64,000 nucleotides of DNA from Deltaproteobacteria bacterium (lineage in GTDB: Bacteria > Desulfobacterota > Syntrophia > Syntrophales > JACQWR01), in contig JAPLJV010000008.1 of the NCBI GenBank assembly GCA_026388415.1, positions 31,928 through 95,927 on the forward strand, given 5' to 3'. The notes beneath the pieces were generated by a model. It worked only from the letters and a program-made list of their open reading frames with translations, made no database searches and was not told the DNA's origin. The position numbers and the translations under genes were made by a program. How positions within the stretch are numbered: the stretch's first letter is position 1; each line of letters opens with the position of its first letter. Positions 53,805 to 62,984 of this stretch are shown one piece after another.

Positions 53805-55796
53805 TTACCCCGGTGGCGCTTCGACAATCTCCTCAAGCTGCTGGGCCAGGCCATGCCAGTTTTCGTATAGCCCTTCGAGTTCCCGGCTGAGTGACCTCAA
53901 TTCCTGATTCAACAGCTTGATGCGGCCGGGGGATTTACAGGTTTCTGGTTCACAGAGTTCTTTTTCCCGGACCGCCTTTTCCGATTCCATCTGGTGGACT
54001 TGCGTTTCCAACTGCGTCACTTTTTTCTTCAGGTCCTGACGGAGCTGGGAAAGCCTGTTTCTGGCTTCGGCATCCAGACGTTTTTCCTCCTTCGTCTTGT
54101 AAACGCTTTTTCTGGGTGCGTCTGCGGACAGGTCTTCCCGGGGGAAATCGCTACCAACTGTCAGGGCAACCGGGGATATCGGAACGGTTCCCTCCCGCCT
54201 TTTTTCAATAAAATATGAATAGTTACCGGGATAATCATAAATTTTACCCTGTCTGATTTCCAGTACCCGCTGGACGAGGCAGTCGAGAAAATACCGGTCG
54301 TGGGAGACGATGACAAGAGTGCCGTGATAGTTGAGCAGGGCATGCTGGAAAATGTCTTTGGTCTTGATGTCCAGATGGTTCGTCGGTTCGTCGAGGATGA
54401 GGAAATTGGCATCCTGCAGCATGATTTTCAGCAATGCCAGCCGGGACTTTTCGCCGCCTGAAAGAACAGATACTTCCTTGTGGATGTCATTGCCGGAAAA
54501 GAGAAAGGCCCCCAGGAGGTTGCGTCTTTCCAGATCGCTGCTCTTCGTTCCCACCTCCTTGATTTCTTCCCAGATCGTCTTCTTGTAATCGAGGTTTTCC
54601 GCGCTTTCCTGGGAATAGAAGGCCATTTTGACGTTCAGACCATATTTCAGGTGGCCGGCGGTGGGCGCTTCCGCCTGGCTTACGAGGCGCGTCAGCGTAG
54701 TTTTTCCCGCCCCGTTGACACCCACCAGGGCGATCCTCTCGCCGCGGTAAACAGTAAAATCGAGCTGGCCGAATACCTCCGTGTCGCCGTATCTTTTCGT
54801 CAGATTCGCGGCGCTAACCACATCCCGGCCGCTTTTAACGCAGGGCGGGAATTTAATCGTCACCGCCCGCACCTTTTCCCCCTGGTGCAGGATATCGAAC
54901 TTTTCCAGCATCTTGACGCGGCTCTGCACCTGCTTCGCCTTGGTGGCCTTGTAACGGAAACGCTCGACAAACTCATTGATCTTTTTTATTTCGGCCCGCT
55001 GGAGCTCCATTTCCTTCTTCAGGGCCTCCAGACGGATCTCTTTCTCCTTCAGGTAGTAAGTGTAGTTCCCTTTGTAGATGGCGAGTTTTTGGCCGGCCAG
55101 TTCCGCGATCTGCCGGACCAGTTTATCCATAAAGACGCGGTCGTGCGAGATGGCGATCAGAGTGCCTGAGTAATCCTTGAGCTGGCTCTCCAGCCATTCC
55201 ATGCTTTCCGTATCCAGATGGTTGGTCGGCTCGTCGAGGAGCATGATGTCCGGCTGCGAAAGGATGATGAAGGCCAGCAGCAGCCGCATTTTCCAGCCGC
55301 CTGAAAAGTCCGTGCAATTCTTGTGATAATCATCTTCCTTGAAGCCGAAGCCTTTCAGCATCTGCTTCGCGCGGGCTTCAAAGGCATAGCCGTCTTTGGC
55401 CTGAAAAGCCGCCAGGGCCGTCTCGTAGGCCGCCAGCTCCTGTTCGTGTGCCGTCGAGTCGGGAGAGCTGCCCGCAAGTTGCAGCTCATGATTCTTTATG
55501 GCTGCCTCCAGCTCCGTCAATCCGCTTCTTTTCTTGAAATAACTGATCAGATCAATGGGGTCGAGCTCCACCGTGTCCTGCGGAAGATAGCCGATCGTCT
55601 GATTCTTGCGGTTCGTGATCTCGATGCCGCCTTCATCGAGATCAATCTGCCCCATAATGGCTCTAAGCAAGGTGGTTTTCCCCTGGCCATTGTCACCCAC
55701 GAGCCCGATTCGGCTCTTGTCGGTGATTGACCAGTTGAGGCGCTCAAATATTTTCTTCTCGCCGAAACGGAGGCTGACGTTGTTGATGCTGATCAC
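53805..55796 (-). CDS. ABC-F family ATPase
   Basis: 663 residues, GTG start with GGAG. There are two ABC cassettes: Walker A GDNGQGKTTLLRAI and GVNGAGKTTLTRLV; signatures FSGGWKMRLLLAF and LSGGEKSRLALLK; Walker B DIMLLDEPTNHLD and LILDEPTNHLD. A charged linker lies between, and a coiled-coil C-terminal domain (RQDLKKKVTQLETQVHQMES, Uup-like) ends the protein. No membrane part, so not a transporter. ABC-F proteins act on the ribosome (EttA/Uup/YheS) or confer antibiotic protection. Layout and C-terminus point to the Uup/YheS housekeeping side. Confidence 0.93.
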   Translation of the reverse strand: MISINNVSLRFGEKKIFERLNWSITDKSRIGLVGDNGQGKTTLLRAIMGQIDLDEGGIEITNRKNQTIGYLPQDTVELDPIDLISYFKKRSGLTELEAAIKNHELQLAGSSPDSTAHEQELAAYETALAAFQAKDGYAFEARAKQMLKGFGFKEDDYHKNCTDFSGGWKMRLLLAFIILSQPDIMLLDEPTNHLDTESMEWLESQLKDYSGTLIAISHDRVFMDKLVRQIAELAGQKLAIYKGNYTYYLKEKEIRLEALKKEMELQRAEIKKINEFVERFRYKATKAKQVQSRVKMLEKFDILHQGEKVRAVTIKFPPCVKSGRDVVSAANLTKRYGDTEVFGQLDFTVYRGERIALVGVNGAGKTTLTRLVSQAEAPTAGHLKYGLNVKMAFYSQESAENLDYKKTIWEEIKEVGTKSSDLERRNLLGAFLFSGNDIHKEVSVLSGGEKSRLALLKIMLQDANFLILDEPTNHLDIKTKDIFQHALLNYHGTLVIVSHDRYFLDCLVQRVLEIRQGKIYDYPGNYSYFIEKRREGTVPISPVALTVGSDFPREDLSADAPRKSVYKTKEEKRLDAEARNRLSQLRQDLKKKVTQLETQVHQMESEKAVREKELCEPETCKSPGRIKLLNQELRSLSRELEGLYENWHGLAQQLEEIVEAPPG

Positions 55797-55966
55797 AAAG
55801 ACTCCTTGAATAATTGCCCGGCGGATATATAGAGAAAAGCACAGAGATTGTCAATGCCGGCGGGAATGCGCGGTCAACGATAATAATTGACAACTACTTT
55901 AAATCAATATATAAATTTCGCCGTGTCGGATGAAAAGTTTTTCCTATTAGAGGACATGGTATAGAC

Positions 55967-56188
55967 ATGGCCAACGGCGTCACCTCTAAACACCTCGAAT
56001 CTCATCTCTGGGAAGCTGCTAATATTGACGAAATCGTGAAAAAAGTCCGCTTTCCTGATTGGCAACGCACGAGCCAGGGTGAACGCCTGGTTCAGAAGGA
56101 ACTCCGTAAGGCGCTGCTCAAATACAAGCTGCATACAGACCAGGAGCTATTTGATAAGGCATATGGCTATATACGGCAATATTATTAG
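55967..56188 (+). pseudogene. In-frame HsdM-HsdR scar of a type I restriction-modification locus
   Basis: 73 codons. The first part TSKHLESHLWEAANI is the opening of HsdM-type methylases (LE-HLW-AA-ILRG), but it stops before the conserved Asp-Phe. It continues in frame with VRFPDWQRTSQGERLVQKEL, then LLKYKLHTDQELFDKAYGYI and QYY at the stop, the known C-terminus of HsdR (KY-LH-D-ELFDKAY-YI-QYY). All methylase, specificity and helicase domains are missing. It therefore looks like the product of a deletion of an hsdM...hsdR operon. Whether it is expressed is unknown. Confidence 0.65.
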
Positions 56189-56248
56189 AAATTATTAGAT
56201 CCGGCGAGGAAACGATATAGTTGCCTGCCTGATACCTACAGGCTTGGA

Positions 56249-57550
56249 ATGAAAAGAAAAATATCCGAAAACCGTGCTGTCCGGGATGGCAGCGTCAACG
56301 ACGGGAATGAAGTCCGTGAATCATGGGCCGGCTGGTTGGGCATCAACCGCGCAACCTTGGGCGTGCTCGTGGTCATCGGTGGTTTGGGTTTCGCGGAAGA
56401 GGTCTGGCGCAACTTCCTGGCCATCCATCTCAAGGATTCCATCACGGGCGTCAATCAGGCCTCCCGTGTGTTGGAAGCCGCCAAGTACATGGGCATCTTC
56501 GCTTTTTTTGTCAATTTGCTGGAGGGGTTTGGCTACATCATCGGCGGCAAGGTAGCCCATCGTCTGGGGGCGCGCGTGGCGCTGCTCGTTTCCGGTCTGC
56601 CAATGATACTGGGCTTTATTCTCCTTTTGATCTTCCATCACCCACTGGCCATCGTTTTCAGCGCCCTTTTGATCACCAACTGGGAACCCCTCTCCGTACC
56701 CGCCACCTTTGCCGTGGTGGGCAGCGAAGTCCCTAAAAACCGCCGGGCGATTGCCTTTGCCGTCCAGAGCATCCAGAAGCGCCTGCCCAAGGTTTTGGGA
56801 CCGCTGATCGGTGGCGTGGCCATCGCGGTAGGATTCTGGTTGAACCTGTCGTTGGCCTTCGGCTTTGTTGTCTTGGCCTGCCTGATCCAGTTCTTCCTGC
56901 TTAAGCGGATGCGTCCCACGAATGATGTGGCGCCCGTACCTTTACGGGAGGTGTTGAGAAATATTCCTCCGGATTTGCGGCGCCTTTTGTCGGCAGAGAT
57001 CTTCCTCCGCTGGGGGGACTGGTTTGTGCGAGATTTTGCCGTCCTTTACGTTGTGGGAGTATTGGCGCAGAGCAACCAGCAAGCGGGGCTGCTGCTGGCT
57101 CTGACCAGCCTGACGGCGCTTTTGACTTACATCCCCGTGGGCAAGATGGTGGATCGCGCCCCCAACCCCAAGCCCTTCATCGGTTTAACATTCTTTCTGT
57201 TTGCGCTCTTTCCTATCAATCTGGTCATCCTCCCCCACGTTCTGCCTTCCCTCGGAGTGCCTCTGACGGCGGCTCTCAGTCTGGTATTTATTCTGAACGG
57301 TTTGCGTGAAATCGGGGAGCCAGCCCGCAAATCTCTGATTGCCGGCGGTTTCCCTCCGGAGCTGCGGGCGCGGGCTGTCGGGCTATACTGGGGCCTGCGT
57401 TCCTTTGCCTTTTGCCCGGCGCCGCTCCTTTCCTATTTTTTATGGAAATATTTCGGTCCCGAAGCCACCTTCCTGATCGGCGGTGCGCTGGGGATGCTGG
57501 GCACCGCCTGGTTCTGGTTCCGGGTCAAATGCACCCCGGAGGTGGTTTAG
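56249..57550 (+). CDS. MFS transporter
   Basis: 433 residues with about 12 hydrophobic segments, after a short polar N-terminus of some 30 residues. MFS-type marks are seen in the loop after TM2 (GGKVAHRLGARVALLVSG) and after TM8 (GKMVDRAPNPKPFIG). There is a mid cytosolic segment (LKRMRPTNDVAPVPLREVLR). The sub-family and substrate are not recognised. ATG at 56249 with only a weak SD. Not related closely to the Fsr-like carrier at 52499. Confidence 0.8.
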   Translation: MKRKISENRAVRDGSVNDGNEVRESWAGWLGINRATLGVLVVIGGLGFAEEVWRNFLAIHLKDSITGVNQASRVLEAAKYMGIFAFFVNLLEGFGYIIGGKVAHRLGARVALLVSGLPMILGFILLLIFHHPLAIVFSALLITNWEPLSVPATFAVVGSEVPKNRRAIAFAVQSIQKRLPKVLGPLIGGVAIAVGFWLNLSLAFGFVVLACLIQFFLLKRMRPTNDVAPVPLREVLRNIPPDLRRLLSAEIFLRWGDWFVRDFAVLYVVGVLAQSNQQAGLLLALTSLTALLTYIPVGKMVDRAPNPKPFIGLTFFLFALFPINLVILPHVLPSLGVPLTAALSLVFILNGLREIGEPARKSLIAGGFPPELRARAVGLYWGLRSFAFCPAPLLSYFLWKYFGPEATFLIGGALGMLGTAWFWFRVKCTPEVV

Positions 57551-57621
57551 TCACAAACCTTACTTGACCGGAATCGTTACTTGTGAGAGAAGTACAAGCA
57601 TTAAATCTCAGGGGGGGTTTT

Positions 57622-57975
57622 ATGAACAGCATCGTAGATTTTATTACTTCCAATCAAGTGACCGTCATGGCGGCGGCTTTTGTTGTTTTGCTCATCTGCT
57701 ATTTTCTTTTCAAGCAACTAATTAAACTGGCGCTCCTGATGATACTGATTGCCATGGCCGTGGGGGGATATTATTACTTCAAGGATCCCAAGAAGACGCC
57801 GGGAGATATTCGCCAGACGCTTCAGGAGACGCGTGATAAATCATCCCAGTTACTGGAAAAGGGCCAGCAGGCCTACCAAAAAGGCAAGGATCTTATTGAT
57901 AAAAGCAAGGAGTTGACCGATAAAGCGGCTGATTTTATAAAGAAAACAGAAGAAAAACCGGAGCCGGGGAAGTGA
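57622..57975 (+). CDS. Small membrane protein with coiled-coil C-terminus
   Basis: 117 residues from ATG 57622 with a run of seven G before it. Two hydrophobic segments (VTVMAAAFVVLLICYFLFKQ, LIKLALLMILIAMAVGGYYY) are followed by a charged, Lys/Gln-rich tail (LQETRDKSSQLLEKGQQAYQ, KELTDKAADFIKK) with heptad pattern. No family recognised. It may be a membrane-tied YtxH-like or YlaF-like protein. Confidence 0.68.
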   Translation: MNSIVDFITSNQVTVMAAAFVVLLICYFLFKQLIKLALLMILIAMAVGGYYYFKDPKKTPGDIRQTLQETRDKSSQLLEKGQQAYQKGKDLIDKSKELTDKAADFIKKTEEKPEPGK

Positions 57976-58002
57976 GCATACCCCGGGCTCCGCAATCCTG
58001 AA

Positions 58003-58026
58003 CGTTCACCGCACGGTTGGTGAACG
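58003..58026. terminator. Hairpin between two convergent genes
   Basis: CGTTCACC, eight-base loop, GGTGAACG: 8-bp perfect stem in the 65-bp space between the small membrane protein (+) and the thioesterase (-). It could end both transcripts; the U-run is short. Confidence 0.5.
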
Positions 58027-58040
58027 CTGCCCTGTTATTT

Positions 58041-58538
58041 TCAGTCCACCGCATCGGGGGGAACTTCCTTCTCGCGTGTCTTTTCCAGCAGGCGTGTCTG
58101 ACGCCGGGCTTCTGCCTCCTGATGGCGGCGTTCCTGCTCTTTCGTTTCCCGAATAACCGGAGGCAGGGGTGTGGGGCGTCCCTTCTTGTTCAGGGCCACA
58201 AAAGTAAGGTAGGCGGTGGATGTGTGTTTCCGAACACCTGTGATGGGGTTTTCCGACTCCACCCGGACGCCGACTTCCATGGAGGTCTTGCCCACGTAGT
58301 TAAGACTGGCCCGCATGGTCAGAAATTCACCCACGAGAACGGTATGATAGAAGTCCAGCCTGTCCACGGAGACGGTGACAACATCGGCCCGCGCGTGCCG
58401 GGAGGCCACAACGCCGGCCGCAGTTTCAATAAGCTTCATGATCGTCCCGCCGTGGACGTTTCCGGCTGAATTAGCGTCCTGCGGCCTCATCTCCTGCGCC
58501 ATTATGACAGTGCTTTCCGCAACTTTTTTCCCTTTCAT
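58041..58538 (-). CDS. Acyl-CoA thioesterase (hotdog fold, YciA/BACH type)
   Basis: 165 residues from ATG 58538 (MKGKKVAESTVIMAQEM), with AGGAGACTAGTGATT upstream; a GTG start at 58544 is possible. Hotdog marks: RPQDANSAGNVHGGTIMKLIE (catalytic Asn/Asp and HGG), VDFYHTVLVGEFL-type (LDFYHTVLVGEFLTMRASLN), and VRKHTSTAYLTFVALN. It hydrolyses acyl-CoA esters to free acids. The C-terminal 35 residues are charged and helical, longer than in YciA. Confidence 0.9.
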   Translation of the reverse strand: MKGKKVAESTVIMAQEMRPQDANSAGNVHGGTIMKLIETAAGVVASRHARADVVTVSVDRLDFYHTVLVGEFLTMRASLNYVGKTSMEVGVRVESENPITGVRKHTSTAYLTFVALNKKGRPTPLPPVIRETKEQERRHQEAEARRQTRLLEKTREKEVPPDAVD

Positions 58539-58886
58539 AATCACTAGTCTCCTCTCATGTAAATGCTTGATCAGTTTCGCACAGTTGACACGTTACCGGT
58601 TCGGGATACCGACTTACCGGCGGTGTATACCACATTTTTTAATAGAGTTCCGCCATTTTTTATCCGGGACAGCTCTCCTTCTAATGCCGGTCAGCGCCTG
58701 GTCAAAAAGGTTGTTGCTTTTTCCAGATCATGGTAGAAGCCTACCGACAAAGGATGTGATGTCCATGGTAAGAATGTTCAACATCGCTTGTCCCAGATGA
58801 AAAAATGATTTCAGGCCCATTATGACCGATGACCAGCAATCAATTATCATAATTAGTCTTAACAGCATAAAAAAAAGGGGGTACCG
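58539..58886. other. Intergenic region between thioesterase and TRAP genes
   Basis: About 350 bp between divergently read genes. It should hold both promoters, but nothing clear was recognised. A T/A-rich block at 58840-58875 precedes the RBS (AGGGGG) of the TAXI gene. Confidence 0.4.
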
Positions 58887-59918
58887 ATGATGAGAAAGAT
58901 GATGTTTAGTTTTTTCCTGGGTTTGGTAACAATCCTTTTCTGGGGGCACGCTGCCATGGCTGCTGAAAAACTTCCCAGCACCGTCAGCATAGGGACACAT
59001 CCGGTTGGCTCTTTTTTTAATATTGTTGGAACGGCAGCGGCCAAGGGCATATCGGATCATACGCAAATACGGGGTATTCCTAAACCCATGGCCGGACCAA
59101 CTGCCTGGCTTCCCTACATGGAGAGGGGCGATATAGAGTTGGGCGTCCTGAACGTTTGGGATGCCGAGAAGGGATACCTCGGTGAATCAATCTATGAAAA
59201 GCTGTCCGGCAAGAAAGGTTTTTCGGTTCGACTGCTCGCGGTAACAGTCCCTAATCTGTGCGGCTCCTTTGTTGCCAAGGACTCAGGTATATTCAGCCAC
59301 GCCGATCTGAAGGGAAAAAGAGTAAGCGGCAACTTCCCCACTCCCTCATTGCAGGCCCAGGCTGAAGCGTTCCTTGCCAACGGCAACCTGGAATGGAAAG
59401 ATGTCATACCTGTGCCCGTCAACTCTATTGTGGAGGCGGTAAAAATGGTGATGGACGGCCGGGCTGATAGTTCAGGAACTACTGCTCTCGGCACGGGCAT
59501 CGTCGAAGAACTCAATGCCAAGAAGGGCGCCAGGTTTCTGGGCGTAGATATTTCTCCTCAGGCACTGGAAAGAACCAGGAAGTTTCACCCCGGCTATCCT
59601 TACAAAGTGAAACCGGACCCGAGGTATACGGGAGTAGAGAAGGAACAGTACGCATGGGCCTATGACATTTACCTCATTGCAGGCGAACAGGTTCCCGATA
59701 ACGTGATTTATCTTATCACCAAGGCTCTTTGGGAAAACTACAAAGATTTCGATAAGGTGAACCAGTTATTAAAAGACTGGGTACCGGACCGGTTCGTGTC
59801 TAAAGAAGCGGTGATTCCCTATCATCCGGGGGCCATCAAGTTCTATAAAGAAAAGGGCGTGTGGACCAAGGAGATGGAAGAAATACAGAAGAAGCTGCTG
59901 AGCAAGAAAAAAGCATAG
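58887..59918 (+). CDS. TAXI family TRAP transporter solute-binding protein
   Basis: 343 residues with a signal peptide (MMRKMMFSFFLGLVTILFWG, cut near AAMAA). TAXI-type pattern: SIGTHPVGSFFNIVGTAAAK near the start, then ELGVLNVWDAEKGYLG, NLCGSFVAKDSGIFSHADLK and MDGRADSSGTTALGTGIVEE. It binds a small organic acid or amino acid in the periplasm for the permease encoded next. Start ATG with AGGGGG at 6 nt. The following amidohydrolase suggests the cargo may be an aromatic or cyclic acid (inference). Confidence 0.93.
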   Translation: MMRKMMFSFFLGLVTILFWGHAAMAAEKLPSTVSIGTHPVGSFFNIVGTAAAKGISDHTQIRGIPKPMAGPTAWLPYMERGDIELGVLNVWDAEKGYLGESIYEKLSGKKGFSVRLLAVTVPNLCGSFVAKDSGIFSHADLKGKRVSGNFPTPSLQAQAEAFLANGNLEWKDVIPVPVNSIVEAVKMVMDGRADSSGTTALGTGIVEELNAKKGARFLGVDISPQALERTRKFHPGYPYKVKPDPRYTGVEKEQYAWAYDIYLIAGEQVPDNVIYLITKALWENYKDFDKVNQLLKDWVPDRFVSKEAVIPYHPGAIKFYKEKGVWTKEMEEIQKKLLSKKKA

Positions 59919-59958
59919 CGTTTGCCAATACGTTTCTAACTTCGGAGGATGCCCACAA

Positions 59959-61920
59959 ATGAAAACGAATGGCGAGCAAAGTAGTCTGGAAGGAAAAGAC
60001 GAAGGAGGAGGCACCCGTTTCCGGCAGTTGACCGGGCCTGCCAAGGTCTACTCCGACATTGTCCTGGCGCTGGTTCCTACAATCGGGATTATAGGAATTC
60101 TTAATCTTGCCTCATACTTCGGTATTGCCCTTTATCTCCAGCAATACATAGGCTGCATCTACGGCCTCGTGATCGCGGCCGCGTTTATTCTGATCCCCAT
60201 CAGGAAGAAGTCCGCCCTCGATAAGCTTCCCTGGTACGATTTAGTCTGTTCGATCGTCGCGCTTGCCACCGGTCTGTATGTGGCTGTTTACTACAAGACG
60301 ATTGCCGTGGATATTGGGCTGATACAGACGGAAAGAGTGATCCTGGGAATCGCCGCCGTCCTGTTGACACTGGAAGCGTCACGCCGGACCGTGGGGTTGC
60401 CCTTTGCCGTGATCGTCATCGTTTTCCTGGTCTATGCCCTTCTTTCCCCTTTCATGTCGGGTATATTCAGGACAAAAGGCGTCACCTACGATACTTGCGC
60501 CACCTATCTTTATCTTGATCCGCAGGGGATATTGGGCATGCCTCTTGAGATCGCAACCACCCTTGTTCTTGTTTTTATCCTCTTTGGCCAGACAGTTACC
60601 CAGGTCGGCGTGAGCAAGTTATTCAACGATGTCGCGTTTTCCCTGATGGGAAGATTTCGGGGCGGTCCAGCCAAGGTCGCGGTTCTCGCATCTTCTCTCT
60701 TTGGCATGATCTCGGGGAGTGCCGTTGCCAACGTGGCGACGATCGGGGTATTTACGATACCTCTGATGAAAAAGGCGGGCTATAAGCCATATTTTGCGGG
60801 AGCGGTAGAGGCCGTGTCCGGTACGGGCGGCCAGATTATGCCGCCGATCATGGGCGCAGCGGCCTTCCTGATGGCAACTTATCTGGGGATTTCCTATGGG
60901 AAGGTAGCGCTGGCGGCGATGATCCCTGCCATTTTGTACTATACGGCCGTATTCATTCAGATAGACTTGAGGGCCGCCAAAGATAACTTAGTTGGCCTCC
61001 CCCAGTCGGAGCTTCCTCGCTTCTTCAATGTTATTAAGGAAGGTTGGTATTTGGCTCTACCTTTTGTCGTACTCGTTTACACCATGTTTTTCGCCTGGAT
61101 GGAGCCTGAAACTGCCGGGTTGATAAGCATAGTAAGTGCTCTGGTACTCGGATTCATAAAGCGCCGTTTGACTATAAGTGGCATTTTCGTGTTGCTCAGG
61201 GATTGCGGCAAGAGTCTTTTGGAAGTAGGCGTGACCAGCGCCGGCGCCGGTCTCATTATTGGCATACTGACCCTCACCGGGCTTGCCTTCTTATTCTCCT
61301 CCATTTTAATTGGCCTCGCTCATGGAAACGTTTTTCTCTTGCTGCTCCTGTCGGCCATTGTGTCGAGCATTCTTGGCATGGGTATGACGGTTACCGCGGC
61401 ATACCTGTTGACCGTGGCCATCGGGGTTCCCGCCTTGGTCGAAGTAGGAATTCCCCCCCTCTTGGCCCACTTTTTCATATTCTACTACTCCGTCCTGTCG
61501 TTTTTGACGCCGCCGGTTTGTCTGGCTGCGTATGCCGCCGCCTCGATCGCCGGCGCAAACATGATGAAAACGGCGTTTCAGGCCATGCGACTCGGAATCG
61601 CCGCTTATCTGGTTCCCTTTATCTTTGCGTACAGACCGGCACTGCTTCTCCAGGGTGGCGCGGTAGACATCATTGAGGTATCCGTAATAGCTTTGATATG
61701 CATTACGTTTCTTTCAATTGGGTCTGAAGGCTTTCTGTTTACCTCACTTCTTTGGTGGAAAAGAATCACCTTCATTATCGGAGGCATGGTGCTGATGATT
61801 CCCGGCATCTTATTTACCGCCATAGGCATCGTCATCGCTGCTCCGGCCATAATCATCGAGGTGCTCGACAGGGTAGCCAGAAAGCGGGCGTTGAAAATTA
61901 CACCGACGGTGACGGTTTAA
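59959..61920 (+). CDS. TRAP transporter fused permease (4TM/12TM, DctQ-DctM)
   Basis: 653 residues with about 17 hydrophobic segments, beginning after a polar ~30-residue N-terminus. It is the fused form typical of TAXI systems. Marks of the large subunit: GGPAKVAVLASSLFGMISGS, AVEAVSGTGGQIMPPIMGAA, and TPPVCLAAYAAASIAGANM. It imports the substrate with a sodium or proton gradient. ATG with CGGAGGATGCCCACAA; 40 bp after the binding protein. Together with it forms a two-gene TRAP system. Confidence 0.94.
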   Translation: MKTNGEQSSLEGKDEGGGTRFRQLTGPAKVYSDIVLALVPTIGIIGILNLASYFGIALYLQQYIGCIYGLVIAAAFILIPIRKKSALDKLPWYDLVCSIVALATGLYVAVYYKTIAVDIGLIQTERVILGIAAVLLTLEASRRTVGLPFAVIVIVFLVYALLSPFMSGIFRTKGVTYDTCATYLYLDPQGILGMPLEIATTLVLVFILFGQTVTQVGVSKLFNDVAFSLMGRFRGGPAKVAVLASSLFGMISGSAVANVATIGVFTIPLMKKAGYKPYFAGAVEAVSGTGGQIMPPIMGAAAFLMATYLGISYGKVALAAMIPAILYYTAVFIQIDLRAAKDNLVGLPQSELPRFFNVIKEGWYLALPFVVLVYTMFFAWMEPETAGLISIVSALVLGFIKRRLTISGIFVLLRDCGKSLLEVGVTSAGAGLIIGILTLTGLAFLFSSILIGLAHGNVFLLLLLSAIVSSILGMGMTVTAAYLLTVAIGVPALVEVGIPPLLAHFFIFYYSVLSFLTPPVCLAAYAAASIAGANMMKTAFQAMRLGIAAYLVPFIFAYRPALLLQGGAVDIIEVSVIALICITFLSIGSEGFLFTSLLWWKRITFIIGGMVLMIPGILFTAIGIVIAAPAIIIEVLDRVARKRALKITPTVTV

Positions 61921-61979
61921 AGATCATCCGGCCGATTATAATATAAACGATTTTCTCAAACGAGAGGAGGAAAAAGATT

Positions 61980-62984
61980 ATGAAATTAGATATTTTCAAT
62001 CACATTTTTCCAAAGAAATACTTTGACAAAATGGTGGCGGTATTACCGAACGGCGCCGACATGCACAAGCGGGTGCGCAATATTCCCTGTATTGTGGACC
62101 TTGATGATCGCTTCCGGATCATGGATTTATACGGCGATTACCAGCAGGTTATCTGCCTGGGGGCGCCACCGATCGAGGTTTTTGGCCCGCCTGAGGTCTC
62201 CGGGGAAATGGCCCGGATCGCCAATGACGGGATGGCGGAACTCGTCCGGAAATACCCGGACCGTTTCCCCGGCTTTATTGCATCGCTACCCATGAATGAT
62301 CCCGATGGACTGCTCAAGGAAGCCAGGCGGGCCGTCAAGGAACTGGGTGCGGTCGGGGTGCAGGTATTTTCCAACGTTCTGGGCAGTCCCTTGACCAGAC
62401 CGGAGACCATGCCTTTGTTTGACCTGATGGTGGAGCTGGATCGGCCCATCTGGCTCCATCCGGCCCGGGGGGCGGATTTTCCCGATTACAAGAATGAAAA
62501 AAAGAGCCATTTCGAAATCTGGTGGACCTTCGGCTGGCCTTACGAGACCAGTGTGGCCATGGCGCACATCGTTTTTGCCGGGCTCTTTGACCGTCTTCCC
62601 TCGCTCAAGATCATTGTCCACCACCTGGGCGCCATGATCCCTTACTTTGCTGGTCGCGTCGGGCCGGGCTGGGACCAGTTAGGCAGCCGCACTTCCGACG
62701 AGGATTACACCGTCCTGCTCAAGCAGTTGAAGAAACGGCCGCTTGATTATTTCCACATGTTTTACGTAGATACGGCGATTTTTGGCGCCCTGGACGCCAC
62801 GATTTGCGGGCTCAAATTTTATGGAGCGGAAAAGGCGTTATTTGCCTCCGACATGCCTTTTGATCCTGAGAAGGGCACGGCCTACATCCGGTGGACGATT
62901 GAAATCATAGACAGCTTGGACATCACGCCGGCAGAACGTCATGCTATCTATGAAGGCAATGCGCGCCGACTGTTGCATCTCTAA
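61980..62984 (+). CDS. Amidohydrolase-2 family protein (ACMSD/decarboxylase-like)
   Basis: 334 residues, AGGAGGAAAAAGATT before ATG. TIM-barrel amidohydrolase pattern: MKLDIFNHIFPKKYF at the start, GFIASLPMNDPDGLLKEARR, RPIWLHPARGADF (His), KIIVHHLGAMIPYFAGRV (His) and ALFASDMPFDPEKG (Asp near the end). The N-terminal HXH metal motif appears as NXH: the first His is Asn 7. In the ACMSD/gamma-resorcylate group this position can vary. The enzyme may decarboxylate or hydrolyse the substrate imported by the TRAP system. Convergent overlap of stops with the next gene. Confidence 0.87.
   Translation: MKLDIFNHIFPKKYFDKMVAVLPNGADMHKRVRNIPCIVDLDDRFRIMDLYGDYQQVICLGAPPIEVFGPPEVSGEMARIANDGMAELVRKYPDRFPGFIASLPMNDPDGLLKEARRAVKELGAVGVQVFSNVLGSPLTRPETMPLFDLMVELDRPIWLHPARGADFPDYKNEKKSHFEIWWTFGWPYETSVAMAHIVFAGLFDRLPSLKIIVHHLGAMIPYFAGRVGPGWDQLGSRTSDEDYTVLLKQLKKRPLDYFHMFYVDTAIFGALDATICGLKFYGAEKALFASDMPFDPEKGTAYIRWTIEIIDSLDITPAERHAIYEGNARRLLHL

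Noticed and set aside
52499..53854. Longer MFS protein starting at 53854
   Set aside because: The 64-residue extension overlaps the end of the ABC-F gene and lacks the N-terminal features of the family; ATG 53662 begins at the first membrane helix.
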